From assembly GCF_020400585.1 (NCBI RefSeq), contig NZ_JAINVF010000034.1, forward strand, positions 1-59,376: a stretch of DNA of 59,376 bases. Direction: 5' to 3'. The stretch is from Streptomyces sp. NK08204 (GTDB lineage: Bacteria; Actinomycetota; Actinomycetes; Streptomycetales; Streptomycetaceae). Below are positions 42,065 to 51,139 of this stretch, in pieces. The notes under the pieces are model-generated. The model saw only the letters and a program-made list of their open reading frames with translations, was not told the origin of the DNA and searched no databases. Positions within the stretch are counted from its first letter, which is position 1. Each line of letters begins with the position of its first letter. Position numbers and translations under genes: made by a program.

Positions 42065-42967
42065 TCACCTGTTGGAGATCTCGGAGAGCCATGCCGTGTC
42101 CTCCGGGCCAGGCGCTTCGACGCCGGGTGGGGGCAGCCGGCGGATCTCGCCCGTGCGCAGGGCGACCGTGGCCCATGGCCGCATCGGTCCGTGACCGCTG
42201 CGCGAGAGCAGGACGAGTTCCCAGACTGTCGCCGTCATGGCGTCGAGCCGGGTGGCGCAGTCGGTGGTGACTCGCCGCGGATCCCGGGTCCGGCCCAGGG
42301 AGAGATGTGGGGTGAAGTTCTCGGCGGGCCCATGGCAGCGCGGAAACCGCTGCTTCAGTGCGCGGTGCAGGTCCGTCCACGGTGCCTTTCCGGCCGCCGT
42401 CGGGTCGAGCCACACGGTGGAGTCCGCTCTGTGCCGGAAGGTCCGTACCCCGTCCAGTCGGGCGGTGAAGACGGGTGTCTCGGCCGTCGCCGCGGCGAGC
42501 AGCGGGGCGGCCCGCTCGAAGTCGGACTCCGGCACGAAGCCGAAGAGCACATTGACGTGCGGCGGCCAGCGGTGGATCTGTGGATCGTAATCCTGGCGGA
42601 TGTCCTGGATCGGCGGCCACAGCTCCGCGGGCGGGATCCAGGCCACTGCCGTCCGGGCCGTCGGGGACAAGCCGAGGACGCCGACGGGTTCTCCCTTGCC
42701 GAAGCCCGGGTCCGCCTTCGGGTTCCGCACACGGCCGGCGCCCGACGCGTCGATGCGGTCCACCCTCGTCGCCCGGTCCCAGACCACCTCGCCGTCCGCC
42801 TCGATGAACACCACCCGGTGCCACGGGATGTCGCCCCCGGGTACGAAGGAAGCCAGCGCCATGCGTTTGAAGGAACCCCCGCGCTGGCTGATCCCCAGCA
42901 CGAACCGGGCCGGGTCGAACCGCGGATCCCAGCGGACCTGGTGATAGACCTCGTCGCTGGTTCGCAT
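42065..42967 (-). CDS. Fusion of an MJ1316-like domain and a 2H (2'-5' RNA ligase-like) phosphoesterase
   Basis: The 300-residue protein has two modules. Residues 1-75 contain VRWDPRFDPARFVLGISQRG, SFKRMALASFVPGGDIPWHR and VVWDRATRVDRI. This matches MJ1316 (DUF504), thought to recognise RNA ends such as 2',3'-cyclic groups. Residues 125-300 form a 2H phosphoesterase with the two His motifs HVNVLFGF (His137) and HLSLGR (His221), as in 2'-5' RNA ligases and cyclic phosphodiesterases. The ATG at 42967 has AGGAGG five bases upstream. The pairing suggests RNA end repair or processing in the cytoplasm. The physiological RNA is unknown. Confidence 0.85.
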   Translation of the reverse strand: MRTSDEVYHQVRWDPRFDPARFVLGISQRGGSFKRMALASFVPGGDIPWHRVVFIEADGEVVWDRATRVDRIDASGAGRVRNPKADPGFGKGEPVGVLGLSPTARTAVAWIPPAELWPPIQDIRQDYDPQIHRWPPHVNVLFGFVPESDFERAAPLLAAATAETPVFTARLDGVRTFRHRADSTVWLDPTAAGKAPWTDLHRALKQRFPRCHGPAENFTPHLSLGRTRDPRRVTTDCATRLDAMTATVWELVLLSRSGHGPMRPWATVALRTGEIRRLPPPGVEAPGPEDTAWLSEISNR

Positions 42968-43691
42968 GACGCCTCCTCTCCCCTCGCGTCTCGTCGGACC
43001 TGCTCCTCCAGGGTGCCGCCTACCCTGTCTTCCAGGGTCGTTCCTCACGTACCGCAACACATCAGGTGCGATGAGTGACGGGGGTGCCAGGTGCCGAGGC
43101 GAGCCGTCTCGTCAGGATCGGGACCGGTGCGGGCGACGGGTGCAGCAGGCGACCGTCCGTGATGCCGTGATGGGGCCCACGGGGGCCGTGGAGCGATACG
43201 AAACCGCCTCTCTCCCATGGTGTGACCTGGACGGCAACCAGCGCCGGGTCGGCTCGAGGTCGCCCATGCAGAACCACGCATGCGTCAGTTGTTTCCCTGG
43301 ACTGGATTGGGAGAGCTGCACTTCAGTCGCTGCACTGAGTGGCCGTGGATGTGGGGCATTCCTTACACCCAGCACGTGACTGCAGCCCGGTACTGGGTTT
43401 GTGGTCCTCTGTGCAGCGAATCTGTGGGGCTGGCTGCGACCGCGGAACAGGCCGTCGCGAGGGTGGTGGCACGGCTTCCTCCCGGCTGTGGACCTGCCTT
43501 GGCCGGAACCTCTCGAGCTGTCACCTGACGCGGCGTCGACGACGGGCTGGGGATGTCGGCCGGCTCTGTGGTGACCAGAGGTTTCGACGACGCTCCCGCA
43601 GCGTGTGCTGGCCGGGTGGCGGTACTGGCAGGACGCATAGTGGAGTGAAGCTGGAGCGGTGGCGGCCGCGAGGACCGTGATGGGAGCGTGT
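42968..43691. other. Gene-poor region upstream of the PAS/SpoIIE phosphatase
   Basis: A plus-strand frame at 43280-43528 (including WPWMWGIPYTQHVTAARYWV) has weak codon bias and no ribosome-binding site, so it is not called. No other motif, repeat or strong hairpin was seen. GGGA at 43682-43685 belongs to the phosphatase gene. Confidence 0.35.
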
Positions 43692-44936
43692 GTGACGACA
43701 GCCCAGATCGACTACCAGGCGTTGTTCGTTGCGACCCCGAGTCCGTACGTGGTACTGGGCCCCGACCTGGTGATCGCCGATGTCAACCAGGCGTATCTGG
43801 CGGCGACCGGCCGAGCGCGGGAGGAACTGCTCGGGCGGTACTTCTTCGACGCCTTCCCCGAGAACCCGGCCGACCCCGAGGCCGAGGGGGCACGGAACCT
43901 GAGCGCCTCCTTCCACCGGGTCCTGCATACCAGGGAGCCGGACACCATGGCGGTGCAGAAGTACGACATCCCCCTGCCGGGCCGACCGGGAGGGTTCGAG
44001 GAGCGGTGGTGGTCCCCCACCAACACCCCCGTGCTCGGACCGGATGGGCAGGTGATGTGGATTATCCACCGCGTGGAAGACGTCACCGAGTTCGTGCTCT
44101 CTCACCCCAGCCGCCCGGATACAACAGGGGCGCTGAACGAACGGGAGGCCATGGAGGCCGAACTGTACGCGCGGGCCCGCGACCTGCAGCGGCTGAATGA
44201 GGAGCTGCGCCAGGCCCACGCCCGGGAGCGCCAGGTCGCCGTCACCCTTCAGGAAGCCATGCTCCAGTCCCCGGACCTGGCCCGGCACCGGGATGTCGCG
44301 GTGCGCTACCTACCCGCCGCCGGATCACTGAACGTGTGTGGCGACTGGTACGACGTGGTAGACCTGCCCGACGACGGGTCGTTCGCCGTCGCGGTCGGTG
44401 ATGTCGTCGGTCACGGCCTGGACGCCGCCGCCGTCATGGGCATGCTCCGCAGCGCGCTGTCCGCCGCCATCCGGGCGCTTCGCGAGCCCGCCCCAGCGAT
44501 AGGAGTCCTGGGCCTGTACGCGCGATCGGTGCAAGGAGCACTGGCCACCACCGCGGTCAAAGCCGTCGTCAACACCCGCCACAACCAGATCACCTACAGC
44601 AGCGCCGGCCACCCCCCGCCGGTCCTCGTGCACCCCGACGGCACCTTCGACCTGCTCGACCAGGCCACTGATCCACCGCTGGGAGCCCGACCCACCCACG
44701 TTCCCCGACCCCAGGCCGCCATGCCCTACACCCCCGGCGACACTCTCGTGCTCTACACCGACGGGCTCATCGAACGCCGTGGCGAGGACATCGATGTCGG
44801 CCTTGGCCGGCTCACCGACGTTCTCACCCGCCATGCCCGCCTCGGCCCCGAACGCCTGGCCGATGCTCTGCTCGCCCGCCTCGGAGTGGCCAGCGGCGGG
44901 CGCGACGACGTCGCCTTGATCGTGATCCGCCTCTAG
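43692..44936 (+). CDS. PAS-domain SpoIIE-type (PP2C) serine phosphatase
   Basis: The 414-residue protein has a PAS domain at about 5-130 (YQALFVATPSPYVVLGPDLV, RYFFDAFPENPADPE, then a C-terminal cap with IIHRVEDVTEFV). A coiled-coil follows at about 150-190. A SpoIIE phosphatase domain spans 200-414, with metal-binding CGDWYDVVDLPDD, VGDVVGHGLDAAAVMG and YTDGLIERR. Such proteins sense a signal through PAS and dephosphorylate anti-sigma-factor antagonists. They are numerous in streptomycetes. No membrane segment is seen. The GTG at 43692 has GGGA six bases upstream. No sigma-factor partner genes are adjacent, so the target is unlinked. Confidence 0.92.
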   Translation: MTTAQIDYQALFVATPSPYVVLGPDLVIADVNQAYLAATGRAREELLGRYFFDAFPENPADPEAEGARNLSASFHRVLHTREPDTMAVQKYDIPLPGRPGGFEERWWSPTNTPVLGPDGQVMWIIHRVEDVTEFVLSHPSRPDTTGALNEREAMEAELYARARDLQRLNEELRQAHARERQVAVTLQEAMLQSPDLARHRDVAVRYLPAAGSLNVCGDWYDVVDLPDDGSFAVAVGDVVGHGLDAAAVMGMLRSALSAAIRALREPAPAIGVLGLYARSVQGALATTAVKAVVNTRHNQITYSSAGHPPPVLVHPDGTFDLLDQATDPPLGARPTHVPRPQAAMPYTPGDTLVLYTDGLIERRGEDIDVGLGRLTDVLTRHARLGPERLADALLARLGVASGGRDDVALIVIRL

Positions 44937-45815
44937 AGCCCCGGTCGCGGACCTGACCCAGACGCGCGTCCGGTATGACGGCGCCGAGGGGCGACTTCGC
45001 GCTGTGGTCCGCCCGGCGTGATCAACTGTTCTGCGCGGCGACCCGGTCCCGGCCATTGGTCTGTGATCAGGTTCCGGTCGGAGCGTGTGGCTGCGGCAGG
45101 GTGGCCCGCGCGAAAGGTTTGTTCAGGGCCGCATGCCAGTCCTGGCCCGATGCTGACGAGGGCCTCGGCGCTTGTCGGGGTCGTGGTCGGCCTGGGCGGT
45201 GACGGCGAGGGCGGCGAGGGCGGCGAGGACGGTGCTACGGATGGCGGGGTCCCTGATGCCGTTGGGCAGGCTTTTCCGCCAGGCGGTGGCCACGGCGAGG
45301 GAAACCGACCTGGCGTCAGCGCGCGACGATGAACGTGAGTCGATCAGGTGAGCACGTCACGGGAGTCACGGGACAGTCGGCCGACGAGATGTGCCCAGGT
45401 GCGCGACGAAGGGCAGCGCTGCTATCTGCGGGAGCGCCACGCCCGGCCGTGGTCCCGCGGGGGCCACGACGGCTGCGCCCTCGAGGTGCGTGGGGCCGCA
45501 CCGCCCCCGCCGGGGCGGCCAATCTCCGGGCCGCAGTTCGGCGTCCACGTCGGTGGTGCCCGAGCCGGTGAAGTGGACGGGAACTGAGAGGTGGTCAGCA
45601 AGGGCGCAGCCCGCTCGGCGGCTACCGCTACGGAGTGGCACGGGTGGCGATCCTCTTCCTCGCCGAGGTACTGCTCAGCCGTCGACCAATAGACGGTGGC
45701 CAGCTGAGCCTCTCCCGCGGGGTCGACGGTGAACCTCGACGACCCAGCGCCACCCTGACGAGCCGAAGTCAGTAGGGCCTTGCCGTCTAGGACCGGCCCT
45801 GGCAATCTTGACATC
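44937..45815. other. Long gene-poor stretch
   Basis: On the minus strand around 45130-45330 a frame reads SVSLAVATAWRKSLPNGIRD, then TVLAALAALAVTAQADHDPD. It has biased codons and no start, and is possibly a remnant of unknown family. Otherwise nothing was recognised. Base composition begins to fall towards the lipoprotein gene. Confidence 0.35.
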
Positions 45816-46376
45816 ATGCGGATACGGATCTTATTCCTTGCCTTGCTCACTATGGTTTCCGTTTGGGCGATCACGGCGTGTTCGAGCGAGAAGGACGCAT
45901 CCGACACAATCCCCCAGCCATCAAACGCGAAGGAAAAATCGACCGGTTCCGAGTCGCCACGTCCCGGCGATCTGCTGAGATACAGGTACGTCTCCCTCAC
46001 ATTGAAGAACGACGAATACGCGGTATTCGGCACCTCACACTCAAAGCCGTATGTGCAGACGAATGGCGAAGGGGCCGATATACGGGCCTGCTGCATGGCT
46101 GGCGGCGAGATGAAACTCTACTTCGTGTCGCAGGACCGCGAAGCCTATCAGGTGGTCGACGCTCACAGTCGACAGGACTGCGTGGCGTCCGAAAACTCTG
46201 CCCCACATGTCACCGGCGGCATCGCTTTCAGCGATCTCAAGCGCGGACAACGATTTTGCGTCCTCAACCACGCATATTCCGATCCCAAAGAGAATGACGT
46301 CGATCTGGTGACTGTCCGGGAAGTCTCGCCGAAGACCGGCGTGATCAAACTGACCCTGACCGGCTGGGGGAACTGA
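45816..46376 (+). CDS. Putative lipoprotein of lower G+C content
   Basis: The 186-residue product begins with MRIRILFLALLTMVSVWAIT and then A-C-S-S. This is a lipoprotein signal peptide with Cys22 as the lipidated residue. The mature protein has a low-complexity linker (SNAKEKSTGSESPRPGD) and a beta-rich domain of unknown type with several Cys (ACCMAGG, RQDCVAS, RFCVLNHAY) that could form disulphides outside the cell. Its codons are clearly A+T-richer than those of its neighbours, suggesting acquisition by transfer. No good ribosome-binding site precedes ATG 45816. The family is unknown. Confidence 0.7.
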   Translation: MRIRILFLALLTMVSVWAITACSSEKDASDTIPQPSNAKEKSTGSESPRPGDLLRYRYVSLTLKNDEYAVFGTSHSKPYVQTNGEGADIRACCMAGGEMKLYFVSQDREAYQVVDAHSRQDCVASENSAPHVTGGIAFSDLKRGQRFCVLNHAYSDPKENDVDLVTVREVSPKTGVIKLTLTGWGN

Positions 46377-46725
46377 GCGCATCACGAGACGCCACTGCTT
46401 CCTTCGAATTCCAGCAGGAAAGGCTACGACAGTATTATCTTCGCCTCACCCGTGAAATCCGCCATCGCGCGAACTGATCCTCACGAGAGCCTCGAAAGCA
46501 TGCATGCGCCCGGTCGGCAGACATCGGCTCAAGACCTGGGTGATGAAACTGCCGCCGACGCCAGGTGAAACCCCGTCAGAGAACGCAGTCGGTCGCTCGG
46601 CTACGGCGCGTCAAAGCACGGCCGGCAGTACGAGACCGAGTCGTTGCCTTTACGTCCAGGCGCACGTCTCCGGCGAAGGTGCCTGCCCCAGCGGCGACTC
46701 CGTCGCACATGCCCCCGGAACAGCG
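46377..46725. other. Gene-poor gap
   Basis: No frame with a motif and no notable repeat. Both flanking genes end into this gap. Confidence 0.35.
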
Positions 46726-47094
46726 TCACCGGGCCGGGATCGGCTGGGTGAGGTTCACCGGGTTGCCGTCGGGGTCCTGGATGTGGGCGACGCGCTGTCC
46801 CCACGGCATGTCGTTGGGGCCGCTACGGACCGAGCCGCCCAGCGCCTCCACCCGGCCGAGCGTCTCGTCGACGTCGTCGACACCGATGCTGAGCAGGATC
46901 CGCGGTGCCGCCCCGGTCCCCGGGTTCGCCTTGGCCACCAGCCCGAGGTCGGTGTCTCCGATGCGCAAGCCGAGGTAGAAGGCCGGGCCTTCCGCTGGTA
47001 CCCGGAAGATCTCCTCAGCGCCGAACAATTTCGTATAGAAGCCGAGCAGAACGTCCTGGTCGGCAGTAATGATCACTGGCTGGATGGTGGACAT
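46726..47094 (-). CDS. VOC-superfamily protein
   Basis: A 122-residue protein with MSTIQPVIITADQDVLLGFY, then EEIFRVPAEGPAFYLGLRIG and the closing VAHIQDPDGNPVNLTQPIP. This is one complete vicinal-oxygen-chelate module as in glyoxalase or resistance proteins, which act as dimers. The Glu in the usual metal position near the C-terminus is not evident, since the sequence reads DPDGNPVNL. It may therefore bind a ligand without metal catalysis. The start is ATG 47094. The gene stands alone between gene-poor stretches. Confidence 0.85.
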   Translation of the reverse strand: MSTIQPVIITADQDVLLGFYTKLFGAEEIFRVPAEGPAFYLGLRIGDTDLGLVAKANPGTGAAPRILLSIGVDDVDETLGRVEALGGSVRSGPNDMPWGQRVAHIQDPDGNPVNLTQPIPAR

Positions 47095-47371
47095 GGCACT
47101 CCTAGTCGAGAACAGTCGTGTCGCTGGGTAGACCGTTCGAGGACGGTGAACTCATCGGCAAAACCACCCGCCGGACGACCTACCACTCAGACTGCCGCCC
47201 ACGACCAGCACGAGCACCCCGAAACGAGGTCACGCCACCCCGCTGACCAGCCACTTCAAGATGGCGGAGCTTCAATGGGCATGATCTGCCTGCCGACTTC
47301 GAGGACAACCAGGGTGTGCACTACGTCGTCCTGGACCAGCCCCGGGACGCCGGTGAGCTTCTCGCCGGAGG
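47095..47371. other. Gap containing the second dispersed repeat
   Basis: The only recognisable content is the copy of the dispersed repeat at 47196-47269. No gene could be supported. Confidence 0.35.
47196..47269. repeat. Dispersed repeat, copy 2 (about 74 bp)
   Basis: The 26 bases at 47196-47221 are identical to 40415-40440. The following CTGACCAGC and AAGATGGCG segments are also shared, with a few insertions or deletions between. See copy 1. Confidence 0.65.
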
Positions 47372-47665
47372 CTACGGGGTTGCTGGGTGCCAGGGAGCGT
47401 CGGCCTGGGTGGGCAGCGCGTCGGCGGCCAGTTGAAGGGCGAACACCGGCCCTTCGCCGCCGGGGACGGGGCCGAGGTAGCGGTGTCCGGTCATGTGACA
47501 CCAAGCGGGCAGGTCGAGCGGGGCGGCGGGGTCGGTGGCGATGACGTGGACGACAGCGCCCGGCGGTGCGCCGTCGACCTCCTCGCGCAGACGCAGCAGG
47601 AGGGTTACGCAGAGCAGGCCGGTGCCGTCGACGGTGATGTCCGGGACAGGGATCTCGTGGTTCAT
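47372..47665 (-). CDS. TusA-like sulfurtransferase-fold protein with altered CP motif
   Basis: The 97-residue protein has the TusA fold pattern. VDGTGLLCVTLLLRLREEVD has Cys19 at the active position, and GAVVHVIATDPAAPLDLPAW with HMTGHRYLG follow. TusA proteins carry persulfide sulfur for thiouridine or cofactor synthesis. The family's C-P pair is C-V here, an unusual change next to the active Cys. The start codon is six bases downstream of the MFS gene stop, so the two are co-transcribed. This suggests that the transporter and sulfur carrier work together, perhaps on a thio-compound. That is inference. Confidence 0.75.
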   Translation of the reverse strand: MNHEIPVPDITVDGTGLLCVTLLLRLREEVDGAPPGAVVHVIATDPAAPLDLPAWCHMTGHRYLGPVPGGEGPVFALQLAADALPTQADAPWHPATP

Positions 47666-47670
47666 CGGGC

Positions 47671-48951
47671 TCACCGGCGGTAGGCGGAAGCGGCGACGGC
47701 GGGCAGGAGGGCCAGGGAGAGGATGCCGCCGGTGAGGGCGAGGGCGGGGTAGCTGGTGGCGGCGACCATGAAGCCGGAGGCCATGCCGCCGGTGGCGCCG
47801 GCGATGGCGATGGAGACGTCGACCAGGCCCTGGGTCTTGGCGCGGGTGGCCAGGGGCACGGTGTCGGTGATGATCGCGGTGCCGGAGACGAGGCCGAAGT
47901 TCCAGCCCAGTCCCAGCAGGGCGAGCGCGAGGGCGAGGAGGGAGACGGAGTCGCCGGGCGCGGCGGCGGCGAGGATGCCGGCGGCCAGCAGGGTGGTGCC
48001 GGACGCGGCGGCGATCTTCATGCGGCCGTAGCGGTCGACGAGCCAGCCGGTGAGCGGCGAGGGCAGGTACATGGCGCCGATGTGGATCGCGATGACGAGG
48101 CCGGAGGCGGCGGTGCCGTGGCCGTGGTCGTGCATGTGCACCGGTGTCATCGTCATGATCGCGACCATGACGAGTTGCGTAAGGATCATCACCAGCGCCC
48201 CGAGGACGACGCCCCCGCCGCCCTCGTCCGTGCCGACCGCATTGGCGGTGTCGGCGGCCGTGGCGGTCCGGGCGGGTTCGGTGTCGGCTTCCTCGGCCTG
48301 GGCGAGTTTGCGGGCCAGGAGCAGTGGGTCGGGCCTGAGCGATACGGCGAGGACGACGGCGGCGAGGGCGTAGGCGGCGCCGGAGAGGATGAAAGGGCCG
48401 GCGAGGTGGGGGATGCCGAGGTGTTCGGCGAAGGTGCCGGTGGGGGCTGCGAGGTTGGGTCCGGCGACGCCGCCGAGGGTGGTGGCGACCAGGACGGTGG
48501 AGACCGCGCGGGCACGGTGGCCGGGGGCTGCCAGGTCGGCTCCGGCGTAGCGGGCCTGGAGGTTGGTGGCAGTGCCCGCGCCGTAGACGACCAGGGCGAG
48601 GAACAGCAGCACCGGGTTGTCCAGGACGGCGGCGATGATGACGCCGGCCGAGCCGGCCGCCCCGGCGAGGTAGCCGGCCGCGAGTCCGGGGCGTCGGCCG
48701 CGGGCCTGGGAGATGCGGCCGACACTGATGGCGGTGAGGGCGGAGCCAGCGGTGAACAGGGCGCTGGGCAGTCCGGCCAGGCTCGTGGAGCCGAGCATGT
48801 CCTGGGCCAGGAGAGCACCGACGGTGACGCCGGCGGCGAGCCCGGCGCCGCTGAGGACCTGCGAGGCCACCAGGACCCGTAGGATACGGCGCTGGGACAG
48901 GGCGGCGTCGGGTATGTGGCCCGTCGTGTCGGCGGGTGCGGTATGGGTCAT
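47671..48951 (-). CDS. MFS transporter
   Basis: A 426-residue protein with about twelve hydrophobic helices. The MFS loop 2-3 motif region reads VGRISQARGRRPGLAAGYLA. The central cytoplasmic loop carries Glu/Asp residues (KLAQAEEADTEPARTATAAD). A His-rich MTPVHMHDHGHGTAAS segment precedes TGWLVDRYGRMK in the second half. The protein should export or import a small solute by proton coupling. The His cluster might bind a metal, although I recall similar motifs in relatives. ATG 48951 is the start. A TusA-like gene follows six bases after its stop, and a broken amine oxidase gene lies 55 bases upstream in the same direction. Confidence 0.88.
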   Translation of the reverse strand: MTHTAPADTTGHIPDAALSQRRILRVLVASQVLSGAGLAAGVTVGALLAQDMLGSTSLAGLPSALFTAGSALTAISVGRISQARGRRPGLAAGYLAGAAGSAGVIIAAVLDNPVLLFLALVVYGAGTATNLQARYAGADLAAPGHRARAVSTVLVATTLGGVAGPNLAAPTGTFAEHLGIPHLAGPFILSGAAYALAAVVLAVSLRPDPLLLARKLAQAEEADTEPARTATAADTANAVGTDEGGGGVVLGALVMILTQLVMVAIMTMTPVHMHDHGHGTAASGLVIAIHIGAMYLPSPLTGWLVDRYGRMKIAAASGTTLLAAGILAAAAPGDSVSLLALALALLGLGWNFGLVSGTAIITDTVPLATRAKTQGLVDVSIAIAGATGGMASGFMVAATSYPALALTGGILSLALLPAVAASAYRR

Positions 48952-49006
48952 GTTCTCTTCCGGAGCAGGGCTGTCGGGATGGTGGGGGCAACGCCCTCGG
49001 CGCAGT

Positions 49007-50127
49007 TCAGTGAGCTGTGGGCCGGTGCGCGCGGTGGGGCGTCAACTGGTGTGGGGAGACCCGGGCGAGGTCGGTGATCAGGCTGTCGGTGTCCTCCAGA
49101 GCCGTTACGACGGATCGTGCTGCTGTTTCCCCGGCGGCGAGGGCGCCTTCGATGTGCCCGGCGTACTCGGTCGCCGTTTCGGACGATGCCCAGTGCAGCT
49201 GGCCGTCGAGCGCCGGCTGCTGGTAGAGCGGGTGGCCGAAGAGAGAGTAGTCGGCGAGGCGCTGCACGGTGGAGGGGGACGTCCAGTGCTCGGCGCTCCA
49301 GTTCTGTACGTGCAGGACATCGGGGACGCCTGCGGCCGGGCCGAGGAGGCGGGTGAGCTGGGCGGTGACGGCCAGTTCGAGGCCGGGGCGGACGGTGCGG
49401 GCGTGAGCGAAGCCGAAGGGTGCGGCGGGCTCTCCTTCGGGCCCGGACATGTCGTGGATTTCCTGGAGCGGGCCGGTCCTGCTGAACGCGGCTCCCGCCA
49501 GTCCTGCCTCCCGCCAGAACGGCGCCGGGTAGTGGGCGACGACCTTGGCGACCGCTCCCATCCAGACCGGGGTGGCCTGGGCGAGGCGTACCAGGTCGGC
49601 GGGGGAGCGCGTTGCCGAAGTCGATCCGTTCCGTGGCCAGGGCTCGGGGGACGGCCAGGACGACGTGCCGGGCGTACTGGGGTTCGGCTGGGGTGATCGC
49701 GGCAAGGCGGCCTTCGGCGTCCCGGGCGGAGGGCGGTGACGGGTGCGCACAGTCGCGGTGCGCCGCTGGGCAGTGTGGCGGCGAGCGCGGTGGTGATGCT
49801 GTGGGCTCCGGCGGCGAAGCGGTGGGAAGGGGTGCCGAGCAGGTTGCCGGTGAGGCGGCGTGTGCCGGTGCTCTCCTGGAGCAGGGTGTCGCCGGCGAGG
49901 TGCTGGTCGAAGGTGGTGGCACCGGTGCGTGCGGCCAGGTCCCGGATGTGCTCCTCGCCGTCCCAGAACCAGGTGGCTCCCAGGTCCAGGGCCCGCTCCG
50001 GTTGCGTGGTAGGGGCGGAGAGCAGGCGTCCGCCCGTGCGGTCGCGGGCCACCAGGCAGAGCGTGTCGGGGCCGGCGGCGTGCAGCACGGTGGCCGCGGC
50101 CAGTCCGCAGGCGCCGGCGCCGACCAC
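49007..50127 (-). pseudogene. Flavin monoamine oxidase-type gene with two frameshifts
   Basis: Successive registers give the whole enzyme in order. First comes VGAGACGLAAATVLHAAGPD (FAD-binding GxGxxG) with LDLGATWFWDGEEHIRDLAA. Next is RLAAITPAEPQYARHVVLAV in a second register. Last is MGAVAKVVAHYPAPFWREAG, QLTRLLGPAAGVPDVLHVQN and HWASSETATEYAGHIEGALA in a third. The final motif is the FAD-contact end of amine oxidases. The family oxidises primary or polyamines to aldehydes. Two shifts (near 49710-49740 and 49600-49625) break the gene, unless they are sequencing errors. It precedes the MFS/TusA pair and may once have been part of that operon. Confidence 0.82.
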
Positions 50128-50404
50128 GAGACGGCTCGGCTACGAGGACCTGGTTCGGCGGGCACTCTCGTCGTCTGGGCCTTCGCGATCGCGTGGACGG
50201 GGTTCGCCGTGTTCTGGACCGTAGGGCCGCCCGGATGGAGTGAGCAGCACACCGGCCGCACCGACCGGCCCGGCCCCTTGGGGGTCTGTCGAGGTCGTGC
50301 GTCCGACGGGCTGTCACGTTTCTGCGGTGAAACACCGCCGCCGGTCGGGTGAGGCTACGCGTCGGGACCTGCCGGTCCTGCCACCAGCGCGTTACAAACC
50401 GCGT

Positions 50405-51085
50405 GTGATCAGGAATCTGTCGCGGAGCCTGTTGCTCCTCCTCGCGCTCGTGCCCGTTCTTCCCGCCGCCGCGTCGGCGGCCGACGGCCGGCACCGGGCC
50501 CTGCGTCCCGACCCCATCGTCTTCGTCCACGGCTGGAACTCCGACGGTTCCACCTGGCGGACCATGGCCAACCGCTTCCGGGCCGACGGATGGCCGGCCG
50601 GCTACCTCGATCGGTGGACGTACGACGCCACCCGGTCCAACGCCACCACCGCCGCCCGGCTCGCCGAGGAGATCGAGCGGGTCCTGGACCGCACCGGCGC
50701 TGCCAAGGTCGACGTCATCACCCACTCCATGGGCGCCCTGTCCTCCCGCTACTACCTCAAGAACCTTGGCGGCGCTGCCAAGGTGGACGCGTGGGTGTCC
50801 CTGGCGGGGCCCAACCACGGGACCGACATCGCACGTTTGTGCGGGGGTGCCCCTTGCGTCGAGATGCGACCGGGATCCAAGTTCCTGAACTCGCTCAACT
50901 CCGGTGACGAGACCCCAGGTACCGTCCGCTACGCCACCTGGCGCTCACCGTGCGACGTGATCATCAGCCCCAGGAAGAGCGTGGCCCTCTCCGGTGCCGT
51001 CAACACCACCACCGCCTGCCTCGGCCACAGTGAACTGCACAGCGACCAGGCGGTCTACGAGCAGGTCAAGAAGCACATCGGCTAG
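50405..51085 (+). CDS. Secreted lipase (alpha/beta hydrolase, lipase class 2-like)
   Basis: The 226-residue protein begins with a Sec signal peptide (MIRNLSRSLLLLLALVPVLP, then AAASAADG, cleavage near residue 26). The mature enzyme has PIVFVHGWNSDGSTW for the oxyanion hole, THSMGA with nucleophile Ser108, and a late GHSELHSD supplying the His. Cys residues in CGGAPC and TTTACLGH may form disulphides. It fits extracellular bacterial lipases/esterases acting on triacylglycerols or esters. The GTG at 50405 gives a complete signal peptide. An upstream extension to 50240 does not look like protein. The gene stands alone. Confidence 0.9.
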   Translation: MIRNLSRSLLLLLALVPVLPAAASAADGRHRALRPDPIVFVHGWNSDGSTWRTMANRFRADGWPAGYLDRWTYDATRSNATTAARLAEEIERVLDRTGAAKVDVITHSMGALSSRYYLKNLGGAAKVDAWVSLAGPNHGTDIARLCGGAPCVEMRPGSKFLNSLNSGDETPGTVRYATWRSPCDVIISPRKSVALSGAVNTTTACLGHSELHSDQAVYEQVKKHIG

Positions 51086-51139
51086 CCCGACTCTGTCGGG
51101 GACCCTGGGATACCCGGTGGGCAGCATGATCAACGGGCA

